A DNA stretch of 64,000 nucleotides, taken from the NCBI GenBank assembly GCA_003116975.1, contig BGKB01000100.1:62001-126000 (forward strand), in the 5' to 3' direction. Positions 37,079-47,165 of this stretch are shown in pieces (positions within the stretch are counted from its first letter, which is position 1; each line of letters starts with the position of its first letter). A program made the translations under genes and the position numbers. The stretch comes from Aurantiochytrium sp. KH105 (lineage: Eukaryota > Sar > Bigyra > Thraustochytrida > Thraustochytriidae). Below the pieces are notes generated by a model. That model did no database searches, was not told the origin of the DNA, and was given only the letters and a program-made list of their open reading frames with translations.

Positions 37079-39238
37079 CTATCGAGCCCGTTTGATCTTG
37101 CGCGGAAAGCGCAAGGGGACCTCGAGGACAATTTTGCGCGCCTTCTTGCCATCAGGAAGGCTGGCGCTGCTGTCCGTCTTGGTGCGCGTGCCGAGCTGAG
37201 CGGCATACTCGAATACCCAAGAGGGCGTTTGTGAAAGATCCTCGGCAAGCATCTTGACCCTTCGATAGTCAATGACACAGCCGCAGAGGATCAATGCGAG
37301 CGCAAGAATGTGAAGAGAGAGGCGATCCTGGTGCAACTTGGTTCGGTTCATGGACCCGGTCGCAATTTCGGGTTCCGCAAAGGTAGAAAGAATGGCACCG
37401 GAAACTTCGTAGGGCGCGCCCAACACAGACCCAAGTTTCTGTTGCAAACGAGGCCTGATGACGCGGTGGAGCTTGGAAAAGTTGATGAGGTACTGCATGT
37501 AGAGCGCAGCACAAGCGACAGCCTTTTGCGCCTTCTTGTTCATGCCGCCTGCAGAGATGCGTTCCAAGTGAGAGCGCACAAAGGTTCCGAAGCGATCTTG
37601 GGCGGCAAATTCGGCCGATGAGCCTGCTCGTTGCGCAGCCTTGACAAGCTCCTCCACGGGCTTTTTCAGTGCGCGAAGCTCGTTCTTGGAGACCATGTCC
37701 TGCAGCAAAAACACTTGTTCCGGGCGCTCTGCCTCGGCGTGGAATGGCGGCAAGAGATGTTTGCGACTTGCGGCGTCGGCGTCCTCTCCTCCAAGAACAG
37801 GGTTCTCTTTGGCTTTTTCCTTGAGCATGGCGCGCACAGCCTCGCCTGAGGTGACAGCTCCGCTGGAGATGCGATTCAGATCCACGGCAGCGGCGTCCTT
37901 GCGGCGTTTGGCAGCGCCAAAAGTCTCGATGAGCGCACGTCGGCGCTGCTGCGCGACAGAAAGGCTTCCGTCTTCGAGGTCTTCTGTGAAAACGCGAACG
38001 TTGGGCATGGGTAGCTTGCGCACAGTGTTATGCACCGAAATAGGGCATTGCGAGGAGGTATCAGTGTTCAACAGTATGGCCTCGCCCGTGGCGGGATTGA
38101 AGCGGAACGCCAGGTACCGACGCAGTCGTCCAGAGAGTTCGCCCTCGCGACCCTCCATTTCGACGCCGTCGCCGCGGCTATACAGCACGCGTTCCTGCGT
38201 GCGCTTGGTCTTGAAGAGTCCAAATGACTTGTTTTCGTCAGGAGCCTGGCCTTGCGGGAAGGTAGCGAGCACGCACCGTGAGGAGTCGACCTCCGTTTTG
38301 AATTTGGCTCGTCGAAAGGGTTTCGCCGACACCAGTGGCTGCCCGCCGTCCATGTCCGAAGCGGACGATTCTTCCTCTTCTTCCTCTTCCTCCTCCTCTT
38401 CCTCTTCTTCGCTGAGATTCTTTGCAGTTGTTGATGATCGCCCTGCGCGTTTCTTCTCGACGCCGTTTGTGTCATCGTCGTCGTCGCCGCTGCTATCGCT
38501 GTCATCACTTTCTGCTTCCTCATCCAATGCCGCCAGCGCACTGGGCTGAGCCCGCTTCTTGGACGATTTAGCAGCTGCTTTGGCCTTGCCTGATGCGTGT
38601 CCGTTGCTTGTTTTGCGAGCATCTTCGTCACTGCTGCTGCCGCTGCCGCTGCTGCTGCTGTTGCTGCTGCTGTCACTCCCAGCATCACTTTCGCTGTCAC
38701 TTCCACTACTGCTGCTGTCCTCCTCATCCTTGTTAGCGCCCAGAATGTGGGTCTTGGCGGTCGTGTTGAAGGAGACTCTGCGCTTCGCGGCCTTGTCGGC
38801 AGCAGCACCGGGTTTGGGCTTCTTCAGAGCAGACGCAAGCGTCTTCTGCTTCGGCGTCTTCTCGCCATCGCTGTCGCTGTCACTGTCACTGCCGCTACTG
38901 CTGTCGCTGCCACTGCCGCTATTGCTGCTGTCGTCATGCTGCATGCGTTTCAACTTGTCGCTTTCGCTGTCGCTGTCGTCGCTGTCGTCGAGGTCGCGAG
39001 CGCTGGCTGCGCCGTTCGCCTTCGACTTCTTCTTCTTTTTTCCCTCCTTCTTGATGGAGGTCTTTTCCGCCTTGGCTTTCCCGCGCGACGAAGCCTTAGC
39101 ATCGCCGCCGTCCGACGCCTCGGCGGCACGGCCTGCCAGCTTCTTCGCCCTCTTGGCGGCCTTCTTGGCGCTGTCGCCAGCGCTGCCCGGGGTCCGCTTG
39201 CGTTTGCGGGCCTCGAGGTCCTCCTCCATCTTGGCCAT
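37079..39238 (-). CDS. POLR1E: RNA polymerase I subunit A49/POLR1E-like
   Basis: A49 pairs with A34.5 on Pol I and supports rRNA initiation and elongation. The protein has 719 residues, longer than usual (about 420-480). Residues 1-330 form a Lys/Ser/Asp/Glu-rich extension with acidic Ser runs and a polyglutamate stretch (about 280-295). The conserved part includes RYLAFRFNPATGEAILLN (dimerisation module). The A49 signature follows in RRALIETFGAAKRRKDAAAV and LNRISSGAV. C-terminal winged-helix segments include YMQYLINFSKLHRV. The ATG at 39238 was chosen because the upstream frame overlaps the divergent MARCHF6 gene and is Arg/Pro-rich. The sequence suits a nucleolar protein. The 5' end lies 525 bp from MARCHF6. 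Confidence 0.85.
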   Translation of the reverse strand: MAKMEEDLEARKRKRTPGSAGDSAKKAAKRAKKLAGRAAEASDGGDAKASSRGKAKAEKTSIKKEGKKKKKSKANGAASARDLDDSDDSDSESDKLKRMQHDDSSNSGSGSDSSSGSDSDSDSDGEKTPKQKTLASALKKPKPGAAADKAAKRRVSFNTTAKTHILGANKDEEDSSSSGSDSESDAGSDSSSNSSSSGSGSSSDEDARKTSNGHASGKAKAAAKSSKKRAQPSALAALDEEAESDDSDSSGDDDDDTNGVEKKRAGRSSTTAKNLSEEEEEEEEEEEEEESSASDMDGGQPLVSAKPFRRAKFKTEVDSSRCVLATFPQGQAPDENKSFGLFKTKRTQERVLYSRGDGVEMEGREGELSGRLRRYLAFRFNPATGEAILLNTDTSSQCPISVHNTVRKLPMPNVRVFTEDLEDGSLSVAQQRRRALIETFGAAKRRKDAAAVDLNRISSGAVTSGEAVRAMLKEKAKENPVLGGEDADAASRKHLLPPFHAEAERPEQVFLLQDMVSKNELRALKKPVEELVKAAQRAGSSAEFAAQDRFGTFVRSHLERISAGGMNKKAQKAVACAALYMQYLINFSKLHRVIRPRLQQKLGSVLGAPYEVSGAILSTFAEPEIATGSMNRTKLHQDRLSLHILALALILCGCVIDYRRVKMLAEDLSQTPSWVFEYAAQLGTRTKTDSSASLPDGKKARKIVLEVPLRFPRKIKRAR

Positions 39239-39762
39239 GCTCACCGGCGCGCCGCAGACCGCGCTCGACACCCGATGACCGGCCGTGCGCCCGAGCGCAA
39301 ACGCGACCGCGACCGCGACCGCGAACGCAGCGCCAGCCCCGCTCGCTCGCCCGCGTCCTCGCGTGCGCGGCAGGCAGTCACTGGCTGGGTCTGTCTGCGC
39401 GGTCCTGCGGCTCCTCGTGGAGTCCACCAACTTTCGAAGCGGCCTATCCTGCTCTCCAAAGGGCCTATCTGGATCTGGATTTAGCCCCGCATACGCGAGA
39501 TAAGCGAACGAGGAAAGCGGGGGCTGCGCCGGGGGCGCGCCAAGAGCAAGCAAACCCCTACGCGCGCGACGCGGGTCTGCGCGCGCGGAGTCGCGGCCGG
39601 CCGGCGCGCGGGGCGGGAGCGGGAGCGGGAGCGGGAGCGAGAGCAGACGCGGGGGAGACTCGCGCGGGACGCAGGTCGACCTCTCCGTCGCCGGCGCGGA
39701 GGCCGGTGCTGCATGGGAGACCGAGGCGCGGACCCGGTTTGAAAATCGCAGCTCCGGGCGCC
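39239..39762. other. Divergent intergenic region
   Basis: 524 bp between A49 and MARCHF6. It is very GC-rich, with a CGACCG/CGACCGCGA repeat (39300-39330) and GGGAGC repeats (39612-39640). It is probably a shared promoter region; no gene is supported. Confidence 0.5.
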
Positions 39763-42700
39763 ATGCGCGAGAATGCAGACGACGACGACGACGCTGCCGT
39801 CGCCGCCGCCACCGCCGCCGCCGCTGAAGGTGGAGGAAGGGAGGGACGGGCCGATGATTTGGGAGCAGTAGATGGCGTCGGAACGATGGCCTCGGAAATG
39901 GCCAGAGCAGGAGCGGCAGCTGCTGCAACAGCCGCCGCAGCCGCAGCCGCGAGTGCCGAAGCCGCACTTGGCCTTGCAAGAAGGCGGCCTTCCTCGCACT
40001 CGGTCGTCTCGAGCTCCTCGAGCAAGGACGAAGAAGCACTCTGCAGGGTGTGTCGCTGCGGTGAGGAGGCCGGACCCCTCTACTATCCTTGCAAGTGCAA
40101 GGGATCAATACGCTTCGTGCACGAGGACTGTCTCGTGCAATGGCTCAAAATTTCGCACAAGAGGTCGTGTGAACTTTGCCTTACCGAATTCGAATTCAAG
40201 TCAGTCTATCATGACAATACGCCACAGCGCCTGTCATCACTTGAAGTGCTGATTGGCACTCTACAACTCTCGATGGGTTACATTCCACTTCTTATTCAGG
40301 CGATTGCCGTGGCGATCATCTGGGCTGTTATCTTTCCGGTCTATACCGACCGGATCCATTGGCTATTTTTAGCGCGCACACGCGCAGAAGCCTGGTCCGT
40401 TTTTACGGACTGGAGTGTGGACATTGTCTTGCGCCAATGTGTATTCGGCATTATTCGCTCGGCCTGGATTGTGGTGGCTTTCCTTGTGCTCATGGTGTTG
40501 CAGGATCTGGCAAATGAAGAGGACCAGGCCCGAGATGGCGAACAGCGTCAGCACTTGGATCATCGAAATATTGCTCAATTCGCCGATAGGGTTGTCGAGC
40601 GCGCCGTGGCTGCAGCTGCAGACGCCAATGAGTTGGTAGGAGAAATCGAAGCAGCAGGCGAGGAGAATCGTCTCATGGAGCTGGGCAACCGTATTTTGCG
40701 AGAGCACGTGGGGCAAAATCTCAACCTTCGTGGACTGCTCAACGAGGGAGCAGACGATCTGCGCATCATAGAGGATATTGGTGAAGGAGGAGAAGCAGCC
40801 GACGACGTGAGGCCGGATGATGTGCAAGACTTTCCTCATGCCCCAGATGAAGCAATCGCTGCTGCAGTGGCAGCAGCAGATGCTGCTGAAGTGGCAGCTT
40901 GGCAGGATGACGCGCATGATTTTGATGCAGATGGGGTTGGCGAGTTTGCTCCTGTTGTAGCGCATGACGCGCCCATCCGTCCTGCTCCTGCAGATGAGGA
41001 CATGGCTTGGGATGCGCTCATAGGTCTCCGGGGTGGAACGCGAGGGATTCGTCGTGGACTGTACACAATGATTCTCGTTTCGCTAGGCAATACGGGCTTT
41101 CTCTTCTTTTTCCAATTTGTCCCGCTCGCCATGGGCCTCTTGATGCTCGAGGCGGTGCGCCAATGTCAAATCCGGTGGGGCATGACCCCGGGCCATGGCG
41201 AGGGAGCCGAGATGCCTGGCCATGGGTATCTGTTGAGCTTGGGATATGTAGGATTCGTTCTCCTTGTTGGGGTCTATGTGTGTGTGCTCAAGCTCCGGGA
41301 TATTTGGGCCGGTCGCTCTGCGGTGCCGGGTCGCGGCATTGTGGCGTCGTATGCGATTTCCGTACTCCGCGGAATCGGCGACATGTTTGTCATTGCTCTC
41401 ATCATGCTGCTGGAGCTTCTCGTACTCGAGCTTCTTGTTGGCGGCATCGTACATATTGGGGCCATGGGCGTTTCGGGCGACGTTGCAAGTGTATTTTGGG
41501 CGCGCGCCGAGCTCTGTGGATCCTCACCCAAGACGTGTGCCTTTATCCACTGGGCCATTGGAAGCGTGCTCATTGCGAACTGGTCTGCCGTGATCTGGGC
41601 TTTCCGGCAAATTGTCCACCCGCGCTTCAAGGTGCGCTTCTTTGAGGGATGGTATGACGCCACGAAAAATATTGAAATGGGCATTTTTGGACCCATGATT
41701 GACCGTCATCGCCGCGAGATTGAGGAGCAAAATCGACTGTGGCAGGAACGAATTGCCCTCGTCACCTCGCGCATCGTCTCGGACCAGACCGACTACGCGC
41801 AGACACAAGGCGCAGAGGAAGTCCAGGACGATGACATGTTTGCGGAGTGCATGGACCAGGCCCCTGTCGCCGGCCCCGACACGGGCGATGTTGCACGACT
41901 CGATCTCGTCTCACACACCCTTGAAGAATGCCTCTCTTATTTTATCACGGTGGTATTGTGGAGCTTTCCTGCGGTCCTGGTCCTCTTGATGATCCCAATT
42001 CATCTCGTCAAGGTCTTGGCACCCTCGATTTTGCCAATCCGCATTGGATCTTTCAAACAGCCCTTTGCCGATGCACAGCTGCCCCTTGACATGTTTCTCT
42101 TTCATTCGCTCCCTTACGTGATTGAGCGTCTCGATCTAAATCGTTTGTTGCTTCAGGCATCGCGCCAGGTCGCCGTTATGCTCACGTACCCACTCGATCT
42201 TCATGGCTATGTGCTTAAACCAATGCTGCAGCACATGCGTTCGGGTTTTGTCTATGTCGATCCTGCGCATGGTCTGCGCGGGGCTCGGCGCGAAGGACCC
42301 CTACAGCCAGCAACGCATGGCGCCAATGCCAATGACTGTCCTGCTCCGGGTGAGAATGGGGAAGGACATGAGGCGTCCAAAGTTGCCGAAGCAGCGCCAG
42401 GAATACGTAGCGAAGGCGATCGCGGAAGTGAACTGCGCGGCAGCTCACGTTCAGCCCGCGAAAAGCTTCCGGGAGCCATTCGGTCACTGCAGCTTCTCTC
42501 GCGCCATGATCCGGGAAGTGAAGTCGATTTTCTCGGCATCGTCTGCCATGCCACGGCGTGGACAAAATTCGCGCCGCAGGTACTGCGCAATGCTGCCCCG
42601 CTGCAGGGTGGCGGCGGTCTCGACGCAGATGATAAGCTCCCGCCTCTTTTCCTCTTCTCTGTTACAGATGTGCATGGCTACTGCGTGCCGGTCTTCCTGA

Positions 42701-44079
42701 GCGCCGAGGCGCAACGGGCGATACAAAACGTCGAAGGTGGTGTCCCTGATGAAGATTTGCTCGGCAAGGTTCTTGGCTTGGTCGACGATCTGTGCGCATT
42801 GAGCGATGAGGTCAATGCAGATCGAGTGCGGGCAATCTGCGCGCGCGCAATGGAGGACATTGTTCGCGACGACGAGGATCTGAGTCGATGTCCGTCGAAA
42901 CGCGTTGTTCGTTTGTTGCGCGGCATGCGCGAGGCCCTGCAAGAGTCGCCAGTGCTCATCGACGAGCTTGTGCGGCTCATGCCCGCAGGCTTTGGCACCA
43001 AGTGGGCAGGGGGTGAGTCTGTGTCAACGGTGCTGGCGTTGCGGCGGATAGTTGCCATTTGGCGCGACAGCAATTTGGCGCCGGTGCTGGCAATTCGTAA
43101 TGCTCGTGTGAGCGGCGAGAATGGCCGAAGCTTGGAGCTCGACCTGAACTCGCAATTATTATTGGAACCCGACGCGGGCAGCAAAGCGGAGCTGGCTCGC
43201 ATTTGCTTCCAAGCACGCCACGTAGAGAATGCTTCGACGGGCCAATTCTGCGTCTTGCGCCACGAACCGCGCCTGCTGACGCCGCGCTTGCGCGTGCTTG
43301 GCATCATGGCCGTGCTTGCGGCCGTTTTGGCTTCATTTATTGCGCTGGTGCTACCTCTTGTTGCGGGGCGTGGGGCCTTTGCTCTTTTGGGCGATCCCTT
43401 AAAGCACGATGTCTATCATTGGGGAGGCGGTTTTGCGATACTGTGGTTCATTTTTACGTTATCGCGATGGTTTTTCACGGCCGTCTTTGGCAAGGATGGT
43501 GGGTGGCGACGAGCACTGCGCCTATGCTTTCTCTGGTTGCGACTTGGGCTCAAATGGTGCGTCGCACTCATCGTCTTTGGCATGATTTTGCCGGTTTTGG
43601 CCGGATCAGTCTTCGAGTTTGTTGTTCTCGATCCAATCTACGTGCCTGTGGACCGAACGCCGGTTGGTCTTGTCTTTCAGAAGTGGGCCCTTGGTCTTGC
43701 GGTACTCAAGGCGTGGACTCGTCTTGTGCTTTTGGGCGTTCTAGGAGGCGATGTTTGGGCGGACCGCCTCGAGCGCGTCCAGTACGACGGAGGATACGGA
43801 ATCAATCTGCGCTGGACGCTCTTAAATGTGGCCGTCCCAATGTTGGACGCGATCCTCTTACGGCTCTGTGTTCCTTATGTCGCAACGTGTCTTCTTCAGC
43901 ACGGATTGGAGCTTGACCCTGTCTCCGCGGAAGCAACCAAGCGCTATAGTTACCCTACGTTTGCAGTTATGCTCTTCCTCTTCGACATGGCGAAAGCCCT
44001 CGCTTCGTACGCGGACATTCTGCATGATCGTGTGCGGGATCGTCGCTATATGGTCGGTCGTCAGCTGCAGAATCGCTAA
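39763..44079 (+). CDS. MARCHF6: RING-CH E3 ubiquitin ligase MARCHF6/Doa10-like
   Basis: This ER/inner-nuclear-membrane ubiquitin ligase serves ER-associated degradation. The protein has 1438 residues. After a low-complexity Ala/Asp N-terminus, the RING-CH spans about 94-141 (C-x2-C, CKCKGSIRFVHEDCLVQWL, C-x2-C). The first membrane pair follows directly (about 160-190). Many further hydrophobic spans are seen, including IVVAFLVLMVLQDL, FLFFFQFVPLAMGLLML and MFVIALIMLLELLVLELLV. Later spans include VLRIMAVLAAVLASFIALVLPL-type and FVVLDPIYVP regions. The arrangement matches the 14-span Doa10/TEB4 topology, though I cannot count spans exactly. The loop at about 270-420 is Ala/Glu/Asp-rich and unusually long. 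The GTG-initiated upstream frame is excluded; the first in-frame ATG is used. Confidence 0.93.
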   Translation: MRENADDDDDAAVAAATAAAAEGGGREGRADDLGAVDGVGTMASEMARAGAAAAATAAAAAAASAEAALGLARRRPSSHSVVSSSSSKDEEALCRVCRCGEEAGPLYYPCKCKGSIRFVHEDCLVQWLKISHKRSCELCLTEFEFKSVYHDNTPQRLSSLEVLIGTLQLSMGYIPLLIQAIAVAIIWAVIFPVYTDRIHWLFLARTRAEAWSVFTDWSVDIVLRQCVFGIIRSAWIVVAFLVLMVLQDLANEEDQARDGEQRQHLDHRNIAQFADRVVERAVAAAADANELVGEIEAAGEENRLMELGNRILREHVGQNLNLRGLLNEGADDLRIIEDIGEGGEAADDVRPDDVQDFPHAPDEAIAAAVAAADAAEVAAWQDDAHDFDADGVGEFAPVVAHDAPIRPAPADEDMAWDALIGLRGGTRGIRRGLYTMILVSLGNTGFLFFFQFVPLAMGLLMLEAVRQCQIRWGMTPGHGEGAEMPGHGYLLSLGYVGFVLLVGVYVCVLKLRDIWAGRSAVPGRGIVASYAISVLRGIGDMFVIALIMLLELLVLELLVGGIVHIGAMGVSGDVASVFWARAELCGSSPKTCAFIHWAIGSVLIANWSAVIWAFRQIVHPRFKVRFFEGWYDATKNIEMGIFGPMIDRHRREIEEQNRLWQERIALVTSRIVSDQTDYAQTQGAEEVQDDDMFAECMDQAPVAGPDTGDVARLDLVSHTLEECLSYFITVVLWSFPAVLVLLMIPIHLVKVLAPSILPIRIGSFKQPFADAQLPLDMFLFHSLPYVIERLDLNRLLLQASRQVAVMLTYPLDLHGYVLKPMLQHMRSGFVYVDPAHGLRGARREGPLQPATHGANANDCPAPGENGEGHEASKVAEAAPGIRSEGDRGSELRGSSRSAREKLPGAIRSLQLLSRHDPGSEVDFLGIVCHATAWTKFAPQVLRNAAPLQGGGGLDADDKLPPLFLFSVTDVHGYCVPVFLSAEAQRAIQNVEGGVPDEDLLGKVLGLVDDLCALSDEVNADRVRAICARAMEDIVRDDEDLSRCPSKRVVRLLRGMREALQESPVLIDELVRLMPAGFGTKWAGGESVSTVLALRRIVAIWRDSNLAPVLAIRNARVSGENGRSLELDLNSQLLLEPDAGSKAELARICFQARHVENASTGQFCVLRHEPRLLTPRLRVLGIMAVLAAVLASFIALVLPLVAGRGAFALLGDPLKHDVYHWGGGFAILWFIFTLSRWFFTAVFGKDGGWRRALRLCFLWLRLGLKWCVALIVFGMILPVLAGSVFEFVVLDPIYVPVDRTPVGLVFQKWALGLAVLKAWTRLVLLGVLGGDVWADRLERVQYDGGYGINLRWTLLNVAVPMLDAILLRLCVPYVATCLLQHGLELDPVSAEATKRYSYPTFAVMLFLFDMAKALASYADILHDRVRDRRYMVGRQLQNR

Positions 44080-44460
44080 AAAATGATGTCTTTCACCTGG
44101 TTTTATTTATTTGATAAATATTCAAGGCTGTCCAAGTCGCATCGGATGAAGCCGAAACCTTTTGCTCCCTTGCGCCGTCGCCTTGCGCGCTACCAAACAT
44201 CGCAAGTAGAGCGTCCTTTACGTCACACGCTCGCATCCTTTCTTCCCTTGCCCTCGCTCTCGATTTCATTCTTCGCATTGCATTGCGCGGAATCGTCATC
44301 GCGAGATCGCGGAAAGGTCCTCCTTCTTCCCCCTCTGCTTGAAGAGTTTGGTTTGGCGTCGGGATGACGATGCGGCGGCAGAGTGGAAAGGAAGTCTCTG
44401 CTGGCCTCGAAGGCGTGTCGAGGCGGGGCGGTGCGGTCGCGCGAATCGGAGGCAAGAAGC
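44080..44460. other. Intergenic region upstream of R3HDM4-like gene
   Basis: 380 bp between two plus-strand genes. The AT-rich start (TTTTATTTATTTGATAAATA near 44100) fits a MARCHF6 3' end. The remainder is the likely leader of the next gene. No gene is seen. Confidence 0.5.
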
Positions 44461-45762
44461 ATGGAGGATGATCGCGTGCGGCGCGTGCGGCTGGAGCCCG
44501 CCGCGCGAGAAGTGGACGATGCCGAGCGCATCTTGGAGGACATGGCCCGGGCGCTCGCGGCGACAAACCTGACGGAACCTTTCGGAGGCGACGGCGGCGG
44601 CAGCAGCGGCAGCGGCGCGCAAGAGGCAGCAGCGGCAGCGGCGTCGTCAGCTACTGCGTCCGAGGCCCCGGCAGACGGAGTGCCCATTGCGGGCGTGCCA
44701 TCGGAAGCCTCGCCTCTGTCACCTCCGCCCGTGGGAGAGTTGGCCGGCGCTTCAGTAGCCTTTTCGCCCCTGCGCCCGCGTTCCCAAGGGCGTAGCAGAC
44801 CCCGCTCGCGGCCTCAGGAACGACCTGCTGCTGTGCAAAACGTGTCTGCCATCGCCAGCGAGCAGCGCAGCACCTCGCGTAAAAATCTAAGCAGACGCAA
44901 GGAGCGTCGCTGGGCCAATGACCGTCGTGCGGGCGCCGGACCGCTCTCGCTCGACCCTTTTTCCTCTACTGAAGAACGAGGCGCGTTCATGGAGCCAGGT
45001 TCGTCCGTTCCCCACGGGAATCTAGCGGCATACTTTCCTGATCTCGATGAGTTTGATGTGACCCGGGCGTCACGTCTCATTTTCGAGCAAGAATATATTT
45101 CTGTCTTCGATGGTTTCACGGATGAAATGCGACGCGCTTTTCTGGATTGTGAGGATGGCTTTGTTCGAGGCGGCGCCAACGTGGCTAGTGAAAGGCTTAG
45201 CGCAAAGCAGCGTACGCAGCTGAGGCCCCGATCGGCCGAGTCGATGCTTGCTCGCGTCGACAAGAATCTCAAGTCGCATCTGCAAACCCGAGGAAGGCGG
45301 CCCCCTTTCAACGCTTTCTTGAATGCTCTCGAAGACTTTCTCATTGAGGTCATCGAAGATCCTCGTGCTCACGATTTGCAGGCGCGTGCTCCGGAGCCTT
45401 TGCGCAAAGCTCTCACGCGCAAGCTTAGCCTGTGCGGAACGCCAAGGTCTCCGCACGCGGAGGGCGAGGAAACCCCCGAAGTCAAGCGTGTTGCGATCGA
45501 ATTTGCCTTCAAGACGGGCTTGCATCGTTTGCTGACGCATGGACTTTGTCAGTTCCATGGGCTGGTCTCTCAATCCGCTACAGAACCCACCACGGGGGCG
45601 AGAGTTCTTCGTATCTTGCGACCAAGCAAGGATTCCAGCATGCTCGGCTGGGCGACCGTTGAAACGAGCTCACGGCCTGAAGACGTGCAGAACCTTTTGT
45701 TTGGTGAGGAAGTCATTCGGCTCGTTCCGTACCTGGCCACACTGCCCGTCCACGATGCGTGA
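44461..45762 (+). CDS. R3HDM4: R3H-domain protein, R3HDM4-like
   Basis: The protein has 433 residues from the ATG at 44461. The N-terminal region is Ala/Ser/Pro-rich and disordered (1-145). An R3H-associated segment follows with SRRKERRWANDR and the acidic FPDLDEFDV block. The C-terminal R3H region shows LEDFLIEVIED then VKRVAIEFAFKTGLHRLLTHGLCQFHGL, with the R-x3-H core in RLLTH. R3H domains bind single-stranded nucleic acid. The order (R3H-associated block then C-terminal R3H) matches animal R3HDM4. The cellular role of that family is poorly known. The gene lies directly downstream of MARCHF6 on the same strand. Confidence 0.75.
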   Translation: MEDDRVRRVRLEPAAREVDDAERILEDMARALAATNLTEPFGGDGGGSSGSGAQEAAAAAASSATASEAPADGVPIAGVPSEASPLSPPPVGELAGASVAFSPLRPRSQGRSRPRSRPQERPAAVQNVSAIASEQRSTSRKNLSRRKERRWANDRRAGAGPLSLDPFSSTEERGAFMEPGSSVPHGNLAAYFPDLDEFDVTRASRLIFEQEYISVFDGFTDEMRRAFLDCEDGFVRGGANVASERLSAKQRTQLRPRSAESMLARVDKNLKSHLQTRGRRPPFNAFLNALEDFLIEVIEDPRAHDLQARAPEPLRKALTRKLSLCGTPRSPHAEGEETPEVKRVAIEFAFKTGLHRLLTHGLCQFHGLVSQSATEPTTGARVLRILRPSKDSSMLGWATVETSSRPEDVQNLLFGEEVIRLVPYLATLPVHDA

Positions 45763-45986
45763 ATGAACCAATGCAGCCAGTAAAAGTAAAGTCGAGTCTG
45801 TCAAATCTAGGTCTAGATTGCTTACAATATGTGGGTGAAGTTGTATCTGCTCTTTTGTCCTCTCTCTCTCTCTCTCTCTCTCTCTCGTTGCACACGATAA
45901 TTCGGAGCCACGTTGAGTTGAATATTTTGCAGGAGCGTCACACTTCAATTCAAACATTGCATGCGTGTGGGAACGAATTTACTTCT

Positions 45987-46712
45987 TCATGATGCAGCAT
46001 GATCGAACTTGCCCGTAACGATATTGTACAAACGGCCTGGAGGGTCTGCGGGTGGCGGGCGATCAAAACATTTCTTGTCACCAACATGGTGCTTGGGGAC
46101 GGTTTGGCCGTCGAAACAGACACCCCTAAAGTTGTACCCCAGGTCTCCTCGCGTCGCGTTGAGGCGCTGATTCGCCCGAGCTCGCGCTGACCCAAAATAC
46201 TCTCTACTCGGCTGCACAAGAGCTCCTGATGTGGTGGTGGAGAATCGCGTTCGCGCTGACACCGTGTCTCCAGCAGCGAGGTCATAGTTGGTTTTGCACG
46301 CCGAAATCCGGTCAAAGGCCGCGGGTCGACGCTCAAAGGATGCTGCCATAACTGAGTGTTCTTTACTAATTTCTTGCATGGTCTCGCTCTCATATCGCGG
46401 CGCCCCGCGCGGCGGTTCATAGTTGTCAGAATGAGGTATGGGTCGCGCGCGGCTCGTGTTTTGCATCCCCTGAAAGAACGAGTCTGCGGTGGTCGACCAT
46501 GTGGCGTCTCCCCGCGTGCCTCGCTGCGAGGAGGGTTCGGCGAATGACCAGTGCGAGGCCTTCATCGTCTGGCCCATGGCCGTCATTTTCTTCCCCATGG
46601 TTGCGACTGCCACGTGCGTCGCGCGTGGCTTCGATTGTTCTTCTGCATCGACTTTGTGCGGGCGAAATGGAGAAATGGCAGCTCCCTCCCTCGAGTTGTT
46701 CACGATTGTCAT
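45987..46712 (-). CDS. Unrecognised 241-residue protein
   Basis: The start is an ATG at 46712 (MTIVNNSREGAA); a GTG further upstream is in frame but less likely. The protein is basic, without membrane spans or low-complexity tracts. It contains recurring short aromatic/Ser blocks such as SHWSFAEPSS, ATWSTTADSFF and YNFRGVCFDG. It ends PPGRLYNIVTGKFDHAAS. This spread-out, repetitive pattern resembles some axonemal inner-lumen proteins, but I cannot name one. Its 3' end converges on the R3HDM4-like gene across 224 bp, which contain a TC run at 45865-45888. Confidence 0.6.
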   Translation of the reverse strand: MTIVNNSREGAAISPFRPHKVDAEEQSKPRATHVAVATMGKKMTAMGQTMKASHWSFAEPSSQRGTRGDATWSTTADSFFQGMQNTSRARPIPHSDNYEPPRGAPRYESETMQEISKEHSVMAASFERRPAAFDRISACKTNYDLAAGDTVSARTRFSTTTSGALVQPSREYFGSARARANQRLNATRGDLGYNFRGVCFDGQTVPKHHVGDKKCFDRPPPADPPGRLYNIVTGKFDHAAS

Positions 46713-46788
46713 TCGAGACAAAGAGACTGCCACGGTGCAGTGATACCGAGTAGTGTACCGGATCTATGTGTGTTCTTGTCATTTATTA

Positions 46789-47085
46789 TCAAGAGCTGTG
46801 TTCTGCACTGCTTCGTAAGCGATCAGAACGTGGGCTCGTGGCACCATCGTGAGGAGTCTGAGATTGAGAAGGCGAAGGCGAAATGCTTTGTCCGCGATAG
46901 CGCTCGAGAATGCGCTTTGGGCCAAGTACGTCCATGACGTCAAACTGAGATTCTCGGGAATCGATGGACTTTTTGGTCCTCGATGTAACCAATCCTCTTG
47001 AAAGTACTTGAGCATGCCGCGCTTCGGTCTGAGCGCCGACTTGGGCCTCAGCTTGCAAACTGATAGTCCAAGTAGCCATCGTCAT
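46789..47085 (-). CDS. Small unrecognised protein, 98 residues
   Basis: An ATG at 47085 (MTMATWTISLQAEAQVG) opens a frame to 46789. It includes TSRTKKSIDSRESQFDVMDV and LGPKRILERYRG, and ends in a Ser/Pro-rich tail. The composition looks coding rather than a shadow, because no gene overlaps it. Its start is 80 bp from the divergent spliced gene at 47166, and its end is 77 bp from the next minus-strand gene. It may be part of a longer spliced gene. There is no recognised domain. Confidence 0.4.
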   Translation of the reverse strand: MTMATWTISLQAEAQVGAQTEARHAQVLSRGLVTSRTKKSIDSRESQFDVMDVLGPKRILERYRGQSISPSPSQSQTPHDGATSPRSDRLRSSAEHSS

Positions 47086-47165
47086 GCCTTCTGCCCCCCT
47101 CCCTCCCCTCAGCTGGCAGCTTGAAAGGCGAATCTAAACACGATTCTTGGGCACGCAGGCAGAAG

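Noticed and set aside
39239-40108. N-terminal extension of A49 to 40108
   Set aside because: It overlaps the MARCHF6 coding region in antisense and is Arg/Pro-rich.
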